Origin: Caulochytrium protostelioides | Taxonomy: Eukaryota > Chytridiomycota > Caulochytriomycetes > Caulochytriales > Caulochytriaceae | Direction: 5' to 3' | Length of the DNA stretch: 64,000 nt | Assembly (NCBI GenBank): GCA_003615045.1 | Contig: ML014120.1 | Location: forward strand, 186,001-250,000 | Shown: positions 51,346 through 62,100 of the stretch, piece after piece | Numbering within the stretch: position 1 is the first letter of the stretch | How the letters are laid out: the number at the start of each line of letters is the position of its first letter | Notes under the pieces: generated by a model | Database searches by the model: none | What the model saw: only the letters and a program-made list of their open reading frames with translations | What the model was told of the DNA's origin: nothing | Made by a program: the position numbers and the translations under genes

Positions 51346-52607
51346 ATCGGCCGATCGGCCCACTCGTCATCCACGCGCAGCCGCTGGCATTGCCCGCCAC
51401 ACGCACGACGGAGCCCATCGTGGCCGTCACGGCGAACGGCACGGGCACCGAATCGATGTCCGAACACCGTCTCGCGGCCGACCTGCGCCGGCCCTGCCCG
51501 CCGGCGCTTGCTCAGCAGCCCTTGCTGGCCTCGGTGCTGCTGCAGTCGGGTCATCTCGTCATCTATGCGTGCTATCCGCACCGCGTCACCGCCGCCACCG
51601 CTGCATCGATGCCATCGGCATGGTCGTCGATGACAACGCCGTTGCTGCCGTATGCCGTGCTCGCCTCGCCCGATCTCGCCGAGACGTTTGTGCATCTCGC
51701 AGCACGGTGGCATCCGCCCGTCGACCCTACTGCCGCTGCGGCCGCTGCGGCCGCTGCGGCGACGGCGGCAGCGGCGCAGCCCCCCCGCCCGCCGGCCGCC
51801 GTCGAGGCCCATCTGTGGCACGATCGCATGCGCGTGGTCATCGCCGTCAACCACGGCCCCGTCGTCGTGCTCGACGCCGTCAGTGGCGTCCGGCGCAGCT
51901 TGCTGCGCCTGGACCTCACGCACGCGGAGCTGCGCCGCTTCCACGCGACCGGCGGCAACCACCCGCACGCCCACCGTCGCGGCAGCCCCCCGGGCGCCAC
52001 CGCGGCCCCGGGCGTCCTCGCCATGCTGTCCGCCGACCGCGGGCCCCTCGCCGCCGCGGGCTCCCAGCTCCAGCGGCTCTGGGTCGAGCCCACGCGGATC
52101 TTCGCGCTCTATCACGACTGGGTCAAGTGCTGGGACTACAGCGATTTCGTGGCGTCGCGCTCGGACGCCGTCCGTCCCGGCAGCCGTGCCGGCAACGGCA
52201 GCGCCTCGCGCCACGGCCCCGCATCCCGTCACGGCAGCGGCGGCGGCTCTCCCTCAGGCGGCCAGTTGTTGGCGACATCGACGGCGCGGCGGCAGCGCCG
52301 CCGTCACGCGCTCCAGCAAGATTTGACAGCCCAGCTGGGCTGGCAGGCCGAAGAGGACGCCGAGGATGCGATGGCCGAGCGGCGCAGTCATCGGTACAAC
52401 GGCGCGGCGGCCGCGGATCTCACGGAAGATGAGTTGCTGGCGCTGGCGTTGGCTGAGAGTGTGAGTCCCCGGAGCGCGGGGGCGGGTGGCAGAGCCCCTG
52501 GGCCGCGACACGCTGCGGACTTGGCGCCATCGCCGCCAAACGGCGAGGCCGAAGCCGTCGAGATGGAGCTGGCGCTTGCCCTGAGTCTCAGCGAACTGGA
52601 GCACTAA
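49782..52607 (+). CDS. F-box protein with WD40-like centre and C-terminal UIMs (Ufo1-like)
   Basis: Predicted substrate receptor of an SCF (Skp1-cullin-F-box) ubiquitin ligase. The ATG at 49782 gives 941 residues. The F-box spans about 107-152: INDLPAEIFLRCLSPVGYER then LSRVCRLWQARLNDDVLWR. The central 550 residues contain beta-propeller-like strands such as LVGWTDGSVLVYAA and VETLEWHPNGTHLVVLSKNG, so a degenerate WD40 domain is likely. The C-terminus has two ubiquitin-interacting motifs: LTEDELLALALAES at about 880-893 and VEMELALALSLSELEH at the very end, both with the acidic-x-x-Ala-x-x-x-Ser core. F-box plus WD40 plus C-terminal UIMs is the architecture of yeast Ufo1, which degrades Ho endonuclease. 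Orthology is inference. Ala runs interrupt the propeller region. Confidence 0.8.
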
Positions 52608-52718
52608 TGCCGATGGCCAGATTCCATGGTGATCTTATTGACACATGAGGTCTATACGTGTTTGTATCAGCCTACAAAAAGGGAATAATTCATACAGCTG
52701 GCGATCGTGGCCATGAGA

Positions 52719-54832
52719 CTACAGAGAGGACGCGGACGTGGAAACGGACGAGGCCGACGACGCGGAGGACAGCACCGTCGCGGCCTGGGCGAGGAAAGGG
52801 TGTGCGGGGCCTTCGGGGCGCTCGGCATAGTAGTCCCAGATCCACTGCCACTTGGCCTCCATCGACCCTTCCTCCTCGACCCAGTCCATCGCCATCACGG
52901 CCGCGATATCGAGCGCTGCGGGCTCGGCGGTCGTCGCGGCCGAGAGGTAGCTGCGGCTCGTGCGCCGGGGCGTCGGCTTGGCGGGGACACGCGCCGTGGC
53001 CGGGTCCGCGAGCAGCAGCGACAGAATCGTCTCGCAGCTCGCGGACACATGCGGGAGCGCGCGCGGCGGCGGCGGCGGCGGCTGGCGGCTGCTCTTGCGC
53101 GCATGCGGGCTGGGGCGCTCCACAACGACTGCGTCCTTCGCGCCGTCGCTGGGCGCGGGCGCGGTCGATGCATGCGACGCCTCCGACGAGGATGCGTCCG
53201 GCTCAGACGTGGCGTCCGGCGCAGCGAACCGGTCGGCCAGCTGCTGGAGGACGGCGGCGGGGACGAAGGTCTCCGTGGCCGTGGCCGCCGGGTCCAGCGC
53301 GTCGCCGCCCAGCAGCTGGACGAGGAGCGCGCCCATCTGCCACAGGGTCTGCAGGGTCGCGTCGTAGCCGGCAGTGCTCGAGAGGTAGGGCGACGGCAGC
53401 CGTGTCGCACGCTGCCAGGGCTGGGTGACGATATGCGAGAGCCGGCGCTTGGGCTGCTTGGAAGCGTTGCTGAACCCGACGACGGCCATCTCGAGCGAGG
53501 ACGGCTCGATCAGCAGGTGCTGGTCATCGAGGTTGCCGTGGAACCACTCGTTCTCCGCGAGCCCCTGGACGAAGTCCCAGACGCGCGCCCACAAGAACTG
53601 GGCCTTTTCTTCGGCGTCCTGCGCGTCGTTGCGACGGCACCGGCTGAGGTACACGGCCATGGGCACGTAGGTAGCAAAGTACTGCATCACGAGGATCACG
53701 GCGCCCTCGGCCGCATAGACCTCGTAGAGCTGCGGGACACGGCCGATCCCGCCCGCGTTCAGGGTATGCAGGACGACGACCTCATTCGGAAGGCCGACCT
53801 TCTGGCGCGTGGTCCATGCGTGGCAGGCGTCGATGGCGATCCGCTTCACCACGAAGCGGTGGCCGGTAGCGCGCTCGCGGTAGAGCGCGACGGCGCTCGA
53901 CGCCGCCGCGCCGGGGACGGGGCCGGCCGGGACATACTTGGCATCGAACAGCGCCTCCTGGGCGCGGCGGTACTGGGCGTGGGCGGCCTGCGCCGCGGCG
54001 TCCAGCTCGAGGCCGAGCGGCACGCACGCATTGACCCAGCGCGTGCCCTTGCGCAGCGCGTCCGGGACCGTCAGCCCGATCGGCTGCGTCCACAGCGGCT
54101 GAGACACGGGATACGGCTGCGGCGCAGGGTACACGTTGAGCTCGTACTCGCTGCGATGCAGGTCGGTGCGGTCCCGTGTGGCCGTGTAGCCGCAGTCGTA
54201 CGAGGCGTCGTCGGCCCTCTGCGGGGGCAGTACGTACGCGGGCGAGGAGAGCGCCGGCGACGCAGGCCGGAAGCGGTCCGCCGCCGCGTACGCCGCGGGC
54301 GTCAGGACTGCCGTGTCCATCACGGCGCCCGCTGCGAGGTCGTCACTCAGATCGGGCGCCGCGGCCGGCAGCACGAGCGTCGGGACCACACGGGTGTGGA
54401 CAGGCGCCAGCGCGGAAGCCGTCGCGGTCGCGGCGACGGCCGCGCCGAGACTGATGTCGGAGGCGGCATGGCCGGCGTCGGAGAAGGGCAACGACGAGGA
54501 CAGCGAGGCGGAAACGTCGGAGGAGACGAGCGGCTCACGGTCGCGGTCGCGGTCCGAGGCGGAGCCCGAGCCTGAGCCGGAGGCCGACGCGGCGTGCGGC
54601 GACGCGAGGTCCGGCGTCAGCGGCGGGCTCTGAGCGACGTCGGCATCGCGCTCATCGCCGCCTGCGACGGCCACGCGGGTGGCGATGAGCGACGTCGGCG
54701 AGAGGGGCGCGTCCAGCGGATACGACGCGAGCGGCGTCGGCTGGAGCGACGGGATGCGGACGGGGCTCGGACGGCGGCTGAGACTGCCGTCGGCCGCGAC
54801 CGGCGTCGCCGTGCCCGCGCTGTGGGCGCCGT

Positions 54833-54864
<32 letters not shown>

Positions 54865-55541
54865 TCCACGAGCACGCGCGACGGCGCCGGCTTCAGATCG
54901 CCAAACGAGAGGTCAAAGCCAAAGTCGGTATGCAGATTGAGCGTCAGCGGCGACAGCGTGTTGGGAAACGAGGCGTCGCCGGCGTCGCCGGGGGCGAGCT
55001 GGCGCTGGATTGGGTCGGCGTCGCGGGCCGGCTTGGAGGCCAGCGAGTGGCGGCGGCCGGCGACGGCATCGAGGTCGGCGTCGCCGACGACCGTCTCGGC
55101 ACTCGAGCCCACGGCGGCCGCGGCACTGGCCAGGGCGCGGACGGAGCGCTTGCCCATCAGCCGGAAGGGCGCGACCCGCGCCAGCGGGTGCGACTTGTCG
55201 CCGACGGATGCCGATGGCGGCGGCGCCGCCGCCGCGGCCACAGTACGGAAGAACGGCATCGTGGCGTCAGGAAGCGTCGTCGTCGTTGTCGTCGCCGCTG
55301 CGTCGATGTCGCTGTGGACGGCGATGGCGACGGTCGTGTGGCGCCGTGACGCGAGCGGGCCGCCGCGGCGCTCCCGCTCGGACCCGCGCGATGCGGCGGG
55401 GCGGATCGCATTCAGGATCGCACTGAAGCGCTTCTCTGCGCCGTGGCCGTGGCCGTGGCCGTAGCCGTGGCGGATGTGCGGCGCGTGCCGCGTCGGCGAC
55501 GGGTCCATCCAGTCCGACGGGTCATGGGCAGCGTCGGACAT
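52719..55541 (-). CDS. Kinase-like protein with degenerate catalytic residues (pseudokinase)
   Basis: Single-exon 940-residue protein starting MSDAAHDPSDWMDP. The first about 500 residues are low complexity, including a Gly-His repeat near 28-34 and Ala/Asp-rich stretches. From about 540 to 740 a protein-kinase fold is readable. The beta-3 lysine is in RFVVKRIAI (Lys566), followed by an alpha-C glutamate in NEVVVLHTLN and a hinge-like AVILVMQYFATYVPM. The HRD motif is replaced by HGN (668-670) in WFHGNLDDQHLLIEP. The DFG motif is replaced by GFS (689-691) in MAVVGFSNAS. The catalytic and metal-binding aspartates are therefore missing, so it is probably a pseudokinase acting as a scaffold or allosteric regulator. 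A disordered insert sits in the C-lobe, and the last helix region contains KWQWIWDYYAERPEGPAHPF. Confidence 0.78.
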
Positions 55542-57199
55542 GGCGGGACGCGCGCGGAAGGGACCGAGCGGCGCACGGCGACGACGGAGATCTCGTCGCT
55601 CGTTGGCTCACACGAGGGATGGTGGTTCCGCTCGGACGGACGCACGCGCCGGGCGGGGCGGCGGAGTTTGTCGGAGGCCACGGCAGGATGGCGTCCGGCC
55701 TTCCCCCTCGTTGTGTGGTAGGTCGGGGGTTTTCACCCTCGAGCAGATCGGCACTCAAGGCACCGCGGAAGGCGCACCTGTCTAGGAAATCGTTGGTGCT
55801 GAAGCGGACGAAGCGCAGTCGCCTGTTAATGGCATCCACGAGGTCGCCTAGAATGATGATCCGCCCTACCCCACCCAGCGCTCAGCGTCAGCAGCGGTTT
55901 CTGGGATCGGCGCGATCGGAGTATCAAGTATGTAGGAGTTCTCACGACGGACGCGGTGGCCGTCAAGACAGCCGCGGGTCGGAGCGAGAGCGCCTTGACG
56001 CGGTATCAAATCGACAGAAGGCCTCTCTTTCTAGTGGATTCGGAGATCCCGTGGGAGTCGTGCGCGTCGAGACCCGACCGGCGGGCGCAGTCAGAGCACG
56101 TGCGGGAAAGGAAAGGGCCGCCGGGGCCAAAAAACAAATGGGGAGAAGGATCGGCAAGAGGCGGAGTTTGTGGCTGAGCAAATCGCCGTTTCTCTTTCTA
56201 CAACCATCGTAAATCCGAATGAATCGATTTCCTTGATGACGTTTATACAGATACAGATGCCAATCTTCTGCCGATCGTCTCAGCGCGCGAGGAAACAACA
56301 TCGTTGGACCTACTGTATCTTATATCTTGACGATCTCTCCTTGGCTGAGTCGGCCTGTCTCGCTCAGGACCATCTAATAATAGTGCTGCTTGCGACTTTG
56401 GCAATTTTTTGTCGGGAAACGAGGCGCCCTCCCTTTTTTTAAGAAGCAAGACCTGCGTGGAGTCAACCACCGAGAATGGCGCGACCCCTGGCGGCTCCTA
56501 AGTGGTAAGCCGGCTGTGGATCGGCATGATGTCGCTCTGGCGGACCGGCTCGCAGCGCGCCGCCGTCCGCGCGGCGACCATGAGCGGACGTTCCTAGCGT
56601 GGCGCGGTCTGTCGGCGATAGCGAGGCGACCCGCGAAGCGTGATACTGTGGCGAGCGGCGGTCCCGTGGCTACGCTAGGCGAGCCCCAAAAATAAATGTA
56701 ACCGACGCGCTGCGGATGCGCAGCGCCAACCACGACGGCCGTGCCAGCGCCGCCCACGCAAATGAGATCATCGGAAGGGCCGGCGCTTGAGCAGCCACGC
56801 GGCGGCAAGGAGGGGGCCGAGGGGCGTCGACGGCCGTGGCTGCGGCCACGGCGTGCAATGCGCCGGCGCGGTCGAACTCCCCATGACGGTCGCCGGGCCG
56901 CCCCCCGAACCGAGAGGGGTGCTGGTGGCGGCAGCAAGCGGGATGGACGGTCAAGCCGGGCGCCGTCGCCGGGGGTCCCAACGCCGTGTGCTGGCGGCGA
57001 TCGACCGCGTCGCGCATCGACGGCGCATCGGATGCTGACGCTGGACGATACCATCCCACGGCAGGAGGGTCACAGCGTCACGTGGGCGCCGCACGCCCTC
57101 TGTCAGCCATCAGCACGGCCGTCTCTATTGCCCGCCTCCGCATCCCTGCTGCCGCATCGCCTCGAAGGAACCGTTGCATCGCCACGTCGCCGCATCGCC
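55542..57199. other. Divergent spacer with an AT-richer core
   Basis: No supported gene. About 55840-56450 is clearly less GC-rich than the surroundings, and short ORFs on both strands there have no motifs. An AATAAA at 56691-56696 has no gene upstream on its strand. The right part is the presumed promoter of the ABHD11-like gene; its frame is open upstream but without a credible homologous extension. Confidence 0.5.
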
Positions 57200-58156
57200 A
57201 TGGCGACCGTGATGGCCACCCTGTCTGCCCTGCGCGGCACGTCCATGCGGCGGCCCGCGCCGCGAGCCGCGCTGGCGGCGTCCTCGTGGGCGGCCATGCC
57301 ACGCCGCCACGTCGCGCTGGCGTCATTTGATGCGGCGCCGCCCGCATCACGCAGCGCCGCGGCGTCGGCAACGCCCATCGTGGTGCTGCACGGGCTGTTT
57401 GGCTCGAAGCAGAACTGGCGGTCGCTGTCGAAGACGCTGGCCGCGGCGTGCGGCACGACGGTCCACGCGCTGGATCTGCGCAACCACGGCGACTCGCCGC
57501 ACACGGACGTGCACGACTACCCGCATATGGCGCGCGACGTGAAGGGCTATCTGGACGCGCGCGGCCTTGAGCGCGCCCACATCGTCGGCCACTCGATGGG
57601 CGGCAAGGTCGCCATGCACTTCGCCCTCACCTACCCGTCCGCTACCGCGACGCTCGTGAGCGTCGACATGGTGCCCGGGGTCAACTCGGGCACGTCGGAG
57701 TTTGACGGGTTTATCCGGGCGATGGCGCGCGTCCGCGACGCGCGTCCCGCGACGCTCAAGCAGGCCGACCAGCTACTTGCCAGCGACGTCAGCGACCCGG
57801 CGGTGCGGCAGTTTCTGATGACCAACATGAAGCTGGTCAAGGCCGCGGGGGGCGACGGCACGCCGCGCCTCGTCAACCGGCTGAACCTCGACGCCCTCGC
57901 TGCGCATCTGCCGACGCTGTGGCAGTTCCCGGACTCGCAGGGCCGCACGTATACGGGCCCGACGCTCGTGATCGGCGGCTCGCAGAGCACCTACGTCGAC
58001 GCCGACCGCGACGGCGCCCTCGTGCGCCGCCTGTTCCCCAACACCGAGTGGGTCATGCTGCCCACGGGCCACTGGGTGCATGCCCAAGCGCCCGCGGCGT
58101 TTGTCCGCGCCATCCAGCGCTTCCTCGCGGCCCACGGCTACGCGGCCTCCGCCTAA
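57200..58156 (+). CDS. ABHD11/Imo32-like mitochondrial alpha/beta hydrolase
   Basis: Serine hydrolase of the ABHD11 group, mitochondrial in animals and yeast. Mammalian ABHD11 protects the lipoylated 2-oxoglutarate dehydrogenase complex, and related yeast proteins hydrolyse or transfer acyl esters. The ATG at 57200 gives 318 residues, the normal size. Residues 1-45 (MATVMATLSALRGTSMRRP onward) are Arg-rich without acids and resemble a mitochondrial presequence. The hydrolase core begins PIVVLHGLFGSKQNW, with ALDLRNHGDSPH, the nucleophile elbow GHSMGGK (Ser132) and MVPGVNSG. A C-terminal GGSQSTYV is followed by PTGHWVHAQAP (His291). The STYV and GHWVHA segments are diagnostic of ABHD11. The frame extends upstream to 56741, but that part is Arg-rich filler. 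Confidence 0.93.
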   Translation: MATVMATLSALRGTSMRRPAPRAALAASSWAAMPRRHVALASFDAAPPASRSAAASATPIVVLHGLFGSKQNWRSLSKTLAAACGTTVHALDLRNHGDSPHTDVHDYPHMARDVKGYLDARGLERAHIVGHSMGGKVAMHFALTYPSATATLVSVDMVPGVNSGTSEFDGFIRAMARVRDARPATLKQADQLLASDVSDPAVRQFLMTNMKLVKAAGGDGTPRLVNRLNLDALAAHLPTLWQFPDSQGRTYTGPTLVIGGSQSTYVDADRDGALVRRLFPNTEWVMLPTGHWVHAQAPAAFVRAIQRFLAAHGYAASA

Positions 58157-59187
58157 GCGGGGAGACCCGGAGTCCCGGTGCCTGCGCCGACCACGCGTAT
58201 GGATGTGTTGACCCGGCGTATGGGTATGGGTATGGGTATGATGGGTGCGAGTATCGTGATGCCAATCCGAATACGGAAGGATGGATACCCCCAGCAAGGC
58301 GCTGCGGGGCGGGCGTGGCGTGGCAGGGCACCGCACCCCGGCCCACCACCTTTCCCGACGGCGGCGGCAAGCGGGGCTCAGAGGCGCGCGGATGGACGGG
58401 CGGCCCTGTGCCAGGCAATCCTCGTCCGTGCCGCAACATCCACAGACGCCTCCAGAAAAGCGCCACTGGCATCGCTCCACCGCGAGCGGCCAGCCGCCGT
58501 GCACAGCGGAGATAAGCGCCATCGCTCGCGAGAAAGCTTCTTATCTCGCTGTGCGGTCCAGGACGGCCGAAGCGTCCCTGTATCATACCCAATATAGAGA
58601 ACAACGTGATAAATGACGTGCGAGCTCGGCCCTGGGCGATTTCCCTGGCATGATACGGCTCGCCACGTTCGCCCTCTCGACCCCGCGACCCCACCCCTTC
58701 CGCTGACGCTGTGCCGGCCCACTGCTGCGCGTCGCCGACTTTCAAGAGAGCGTGGCTGCGTCCCGCAGCGCCGTCCAGCACCCGCCTGCCCCGCCGACGA
58801 CCCGGCGTGGACGACCCGTCCCCGATCGCCGCCAGCGTGGGTCCTTCCTCCCCGACTCGGACGGCCATCCCCGGAACACGCGGTGCCGCTCGGCTCCACT
58901 CGTCGGCGCTCCGCTCGTCGACGTCTCGGCCCTCATCCCAGCATCGTCGACGCTGCGGGTGGTCTCCCTTCTCCCTTCGTTCGTGGCCAGACGCCGCCCC
59001 GTGCCGCTGCCGCCGCCGCCGCCGCCGCCGCCGCCGGCTGCCGTGCTGCCTTGCCTAGGCATGCAGGGGGCGTTGCTCACCCTCTGCACGCCGACACACG
59101 CAGACCGCTGAGCGTGCCGCCTGCCTGCCTGCCGCCGCCGCCGTTTCTGCTGCCGTCTCCGCTGCCGGGGAAGCGTGCCGCGGGACC
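58157..59187. other. Spacer between ABHD11-like and SUMO protease genes
   Basis: No supported gene. At 58198-58245 there is a run of three to four gggtatg units followed by degenerate copies, again recalling the repeat at 6992-7060. A (CCG)n run lies near 59008-59037. An in-frame TAG at 59056-59058 closes the downstream protease frame, so its start must lie after that. Confidence 0.55.
58221..58242. repeat. gggtat tandem repeat
   Basis: gtatgggtatgggtatgggtatg: three perfect 6-base gggtat units plus partials, within a region of degenerate tat-rich copies. The unit resembles a telomere-like hexamer but the run is far too short and internal. Confidence 0.8.
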
Positions 59188-62100
59188 ATGCCCCCCGATG
59201 ATGCCCGTGTCAGCGGCGTCGGCGCCGGGGCCGCCAAGGGCCTCGCTGCGTCCACGGCGGCGCGGGACCCGCGATCGGCCGCCGCCGCCGCCGCCCGCAG
59301 CAGCAGCAGCACCACGATCCGGCGGCGGTCGCGCGCCGCGGGCGGGCCGTTCAACCTCGGGCCGAGGGGCCAGCACGTGTCCCTCGCCACCGCCGCCACG
59401 GATGCCGCCACGGACGCCGCCACGCCACGGACCGCGCTGACGGCGCCGTCGCCGTCCCCGGCGCGCTCCGCGCTGGCCCTCGCCGCGCCCGCCCTCGCCG
59501 CGCCCGCCCTCGCCGCGTACGGCGCCGGGTCGGTCCACGCCGCGCCGTCCGCGCGTTCCTCGAGCCGCGCGGCGCCGTCCTGGCAGCCGCCGGCGCCGCT
59601 CGCCAACGGGCCCCTGGCGATCAGCCCGACGCGCCGCCGCCGCCATGGCTCGCCGCCGCGCCCGGCTCGCACCGCGCTTGCAGCCGCGGCGCTCGGCGCG
59701 CGGCCGGCGAAGCTCTACCACGTCGATACGAGCAGCGACGACCGCGAAGAAGTCGTCGACCACGGCACGATCGCGTCCGTGGCGGCTTTCGACATCGGCG
59801 GCGGCGGCGCGCTCGACCGCACCATGCCGCCGCCGTCAACCTCGGCCGCGCTCTCGTGGTCCTCGCTCTCGCCGTCACCCCCCGAGCGCGCGGCGCCCCT
59901 CGAGGATGTCGGCGAGGTCGTCGACGACTCGGAGCCCGAGGAACTCCTGCGTCCCGCCCTAGCCGCGGCCAAGCGGGGCCCCGGCCGCCCGCGGGCCTCG
60001 GAGCCGTCGCCCGCTACGACGAGTCCGCCCCGCCTCGCGCCGGCGCCCACGCCGCCTCAGGTCCACGCGATGGCCGAAACGCTGCGGTACGAGCGGCAGC
60101 AGCGCATGCGCAGCCGCGACCAGAGCTCTGCGCCGCTGCCCGTCGCCGCCACGGCGCCGCTCGCACTGCCGCCCGCCGCGGCGCGGCCCCCGCCGCCCGT
60201 AACCCCCGAAGCCGTGCACCGGAGGCTCACGGCCCATCGGGGGCGCTCGCCGCCGCGTGCCGCTGCCGCCGCCGCTCGCGTGCCGTCGATGGACGCCGCG
60301 TCGTCGTCGCTGCCGACCCTCGCGGCGGGGACGCCGCCGACGTCGACGCCGCGGGCGATCGTGCTCGAGTCCTGCGCCGTGTCCGGCACGCTGCTGGCCG
60401 GCACGTTCGAGCTCATTTTCTCGATGACGCATCTCGCGGTCGTCCGCGCGCCCGGCGGCGGCGCCGTCGCACGCGCGCAGGACGCCGACATTGTCTTCCA
60501 GACGATTCTCTCGTCGATCGCGTCGATCGTCTTCGACGACGCCAAACTCCAGCTCGGCGTGGTGGCGCAGCACGGCGACACCTGCGTCCGCTGCGTGTTC
60601 CGCGTGCACGACCACTTCAAGACGTGCAAGCAGACCCTCGCCAAGACCTGCGCTTCGTGCGCGTCGGTCAGCCCACGCGACTGGCTCCGCTTCGAACTGG
60701 CGGAACGCCGCTGTCTCCACCACAGCGCCGCCAAGTTGCTGTCGGCCGCGCCGCCGGCCGCCGCCCACCGGCGTCCCATCGACGTCGACTCGCCGGAGGC
60801 TCCGTCCAGACCCGCCCCGTCGGCACACCTGGTCGCCTTCACGGCCACGCCCGCATCCGCCGCCTCGGCGGCCATCACCGTGTCGAGGGGCGTCGCGCGC
60901 CTGCGGGCCTCGTCGCTTGATGCGCCCGCCGAGGAAGTCGTGATCGACAGCGGTTCGCAAGCGCCGCACGCGGCCAGGTTCGCTTCCTTCACCGCGCCGT
61001 CGTCGGCCGCTGCCTCCCTCGCCGCCACGCACGCCACCGTGACTGCCGCCGCTGCTTCCGCCGCGAAGGTCGCGGCGCCGACGCCGTCGCGGAGCAAGCG
61101 GACGCTGGCGGCCCGCGACGGCGCCGCCGTCGATCGCGGTCCCATGCGCCTGTCGATGCGCCGTGCTCGGGGCGCGCCGAAGGCCGTCAGCTGCGATGAA
61201 GATTCGGACCGAGACGACGCGAGTGAAGCCGACGACGAGGACGTGGAGGCCGTGAATGCTGGGACGGTCCGTCGGCATAAATCGCCGCGGCTCTTGCGGC
61301 AGGACGCCGCCTCGATGGCCCCCACGCCGTCAGCGCTCGTGCGCTGCAATGCCGCCCTCGCCTCAGGACCCTCGGTCCGCGCCACGCGAGACCGTCGCTC
61401 GGCCCACGAGGCGGTCGCCGCCGCCGCCCCTTCCGAGATTCACATCATCGAAGATGACGAAGATGGCGCGATGAGAAGCGACCCTGACCACAACCACGAC
61501 CACGGCCACGACCACGACCACGACGATGCGGATGTCGACGAGATTGAAGACGACCACGAGATGGTTGAAGAAGATGAGAGCGAGGACGGCGACGTTGCCG
61601 CGATGACGACGCCCGCGAGGACAAAGATCCTCGCCCCGGCGCCGTCATCACCGCCTGCGACGGCCGACCCCAGTGTCGAGATTGATGTCGACGACGACCA
61701 TGGCGTCGACGGCGACGGCGTCGACGACGACGACGACGACCTTCTAGTCGCTAGGATCATGCACGACACGTCGCGCCGGCCCCGCGGTTCGCCGCGCAAG
61801 GTGAAGACGCGGCATTCCCGGAGTGTCGCGGCGCCCGCCGCCGCCGTTCTGGAGACCGAAGACGTCGTCCAAGCCGGGACCGTCGGATCGCGATTGGCCG
61901 CGTCGGCCGCGCCGCGGCGACGGACCGCCCAGCGGCCGGCGAACGCCGCCGTGCCGTCCGTGGCGTTCGTGGAGCCGGAGAGCAGCGAGCACGAAGTCAT
62001 CCACAGCGATGTGGATGTCGGCTCGAAATGCTCGTCCATGTCGCTCGACTCCTTCTCGGTCGCGCCACCGCGGCTCCGGACGCGCTCGCCGACCGCTGCC

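Noticed and set aside
56691-56696. AATAAA on the plus strand
   Set aside because: No plus-strand gene ends just upstream, so I do not call it a polyadenylation signal.
58221-58242. gggtat units as a telomeric repeat
   Set aside because: Only about three units, internal to the chromosome and flanked by ordinary genes.
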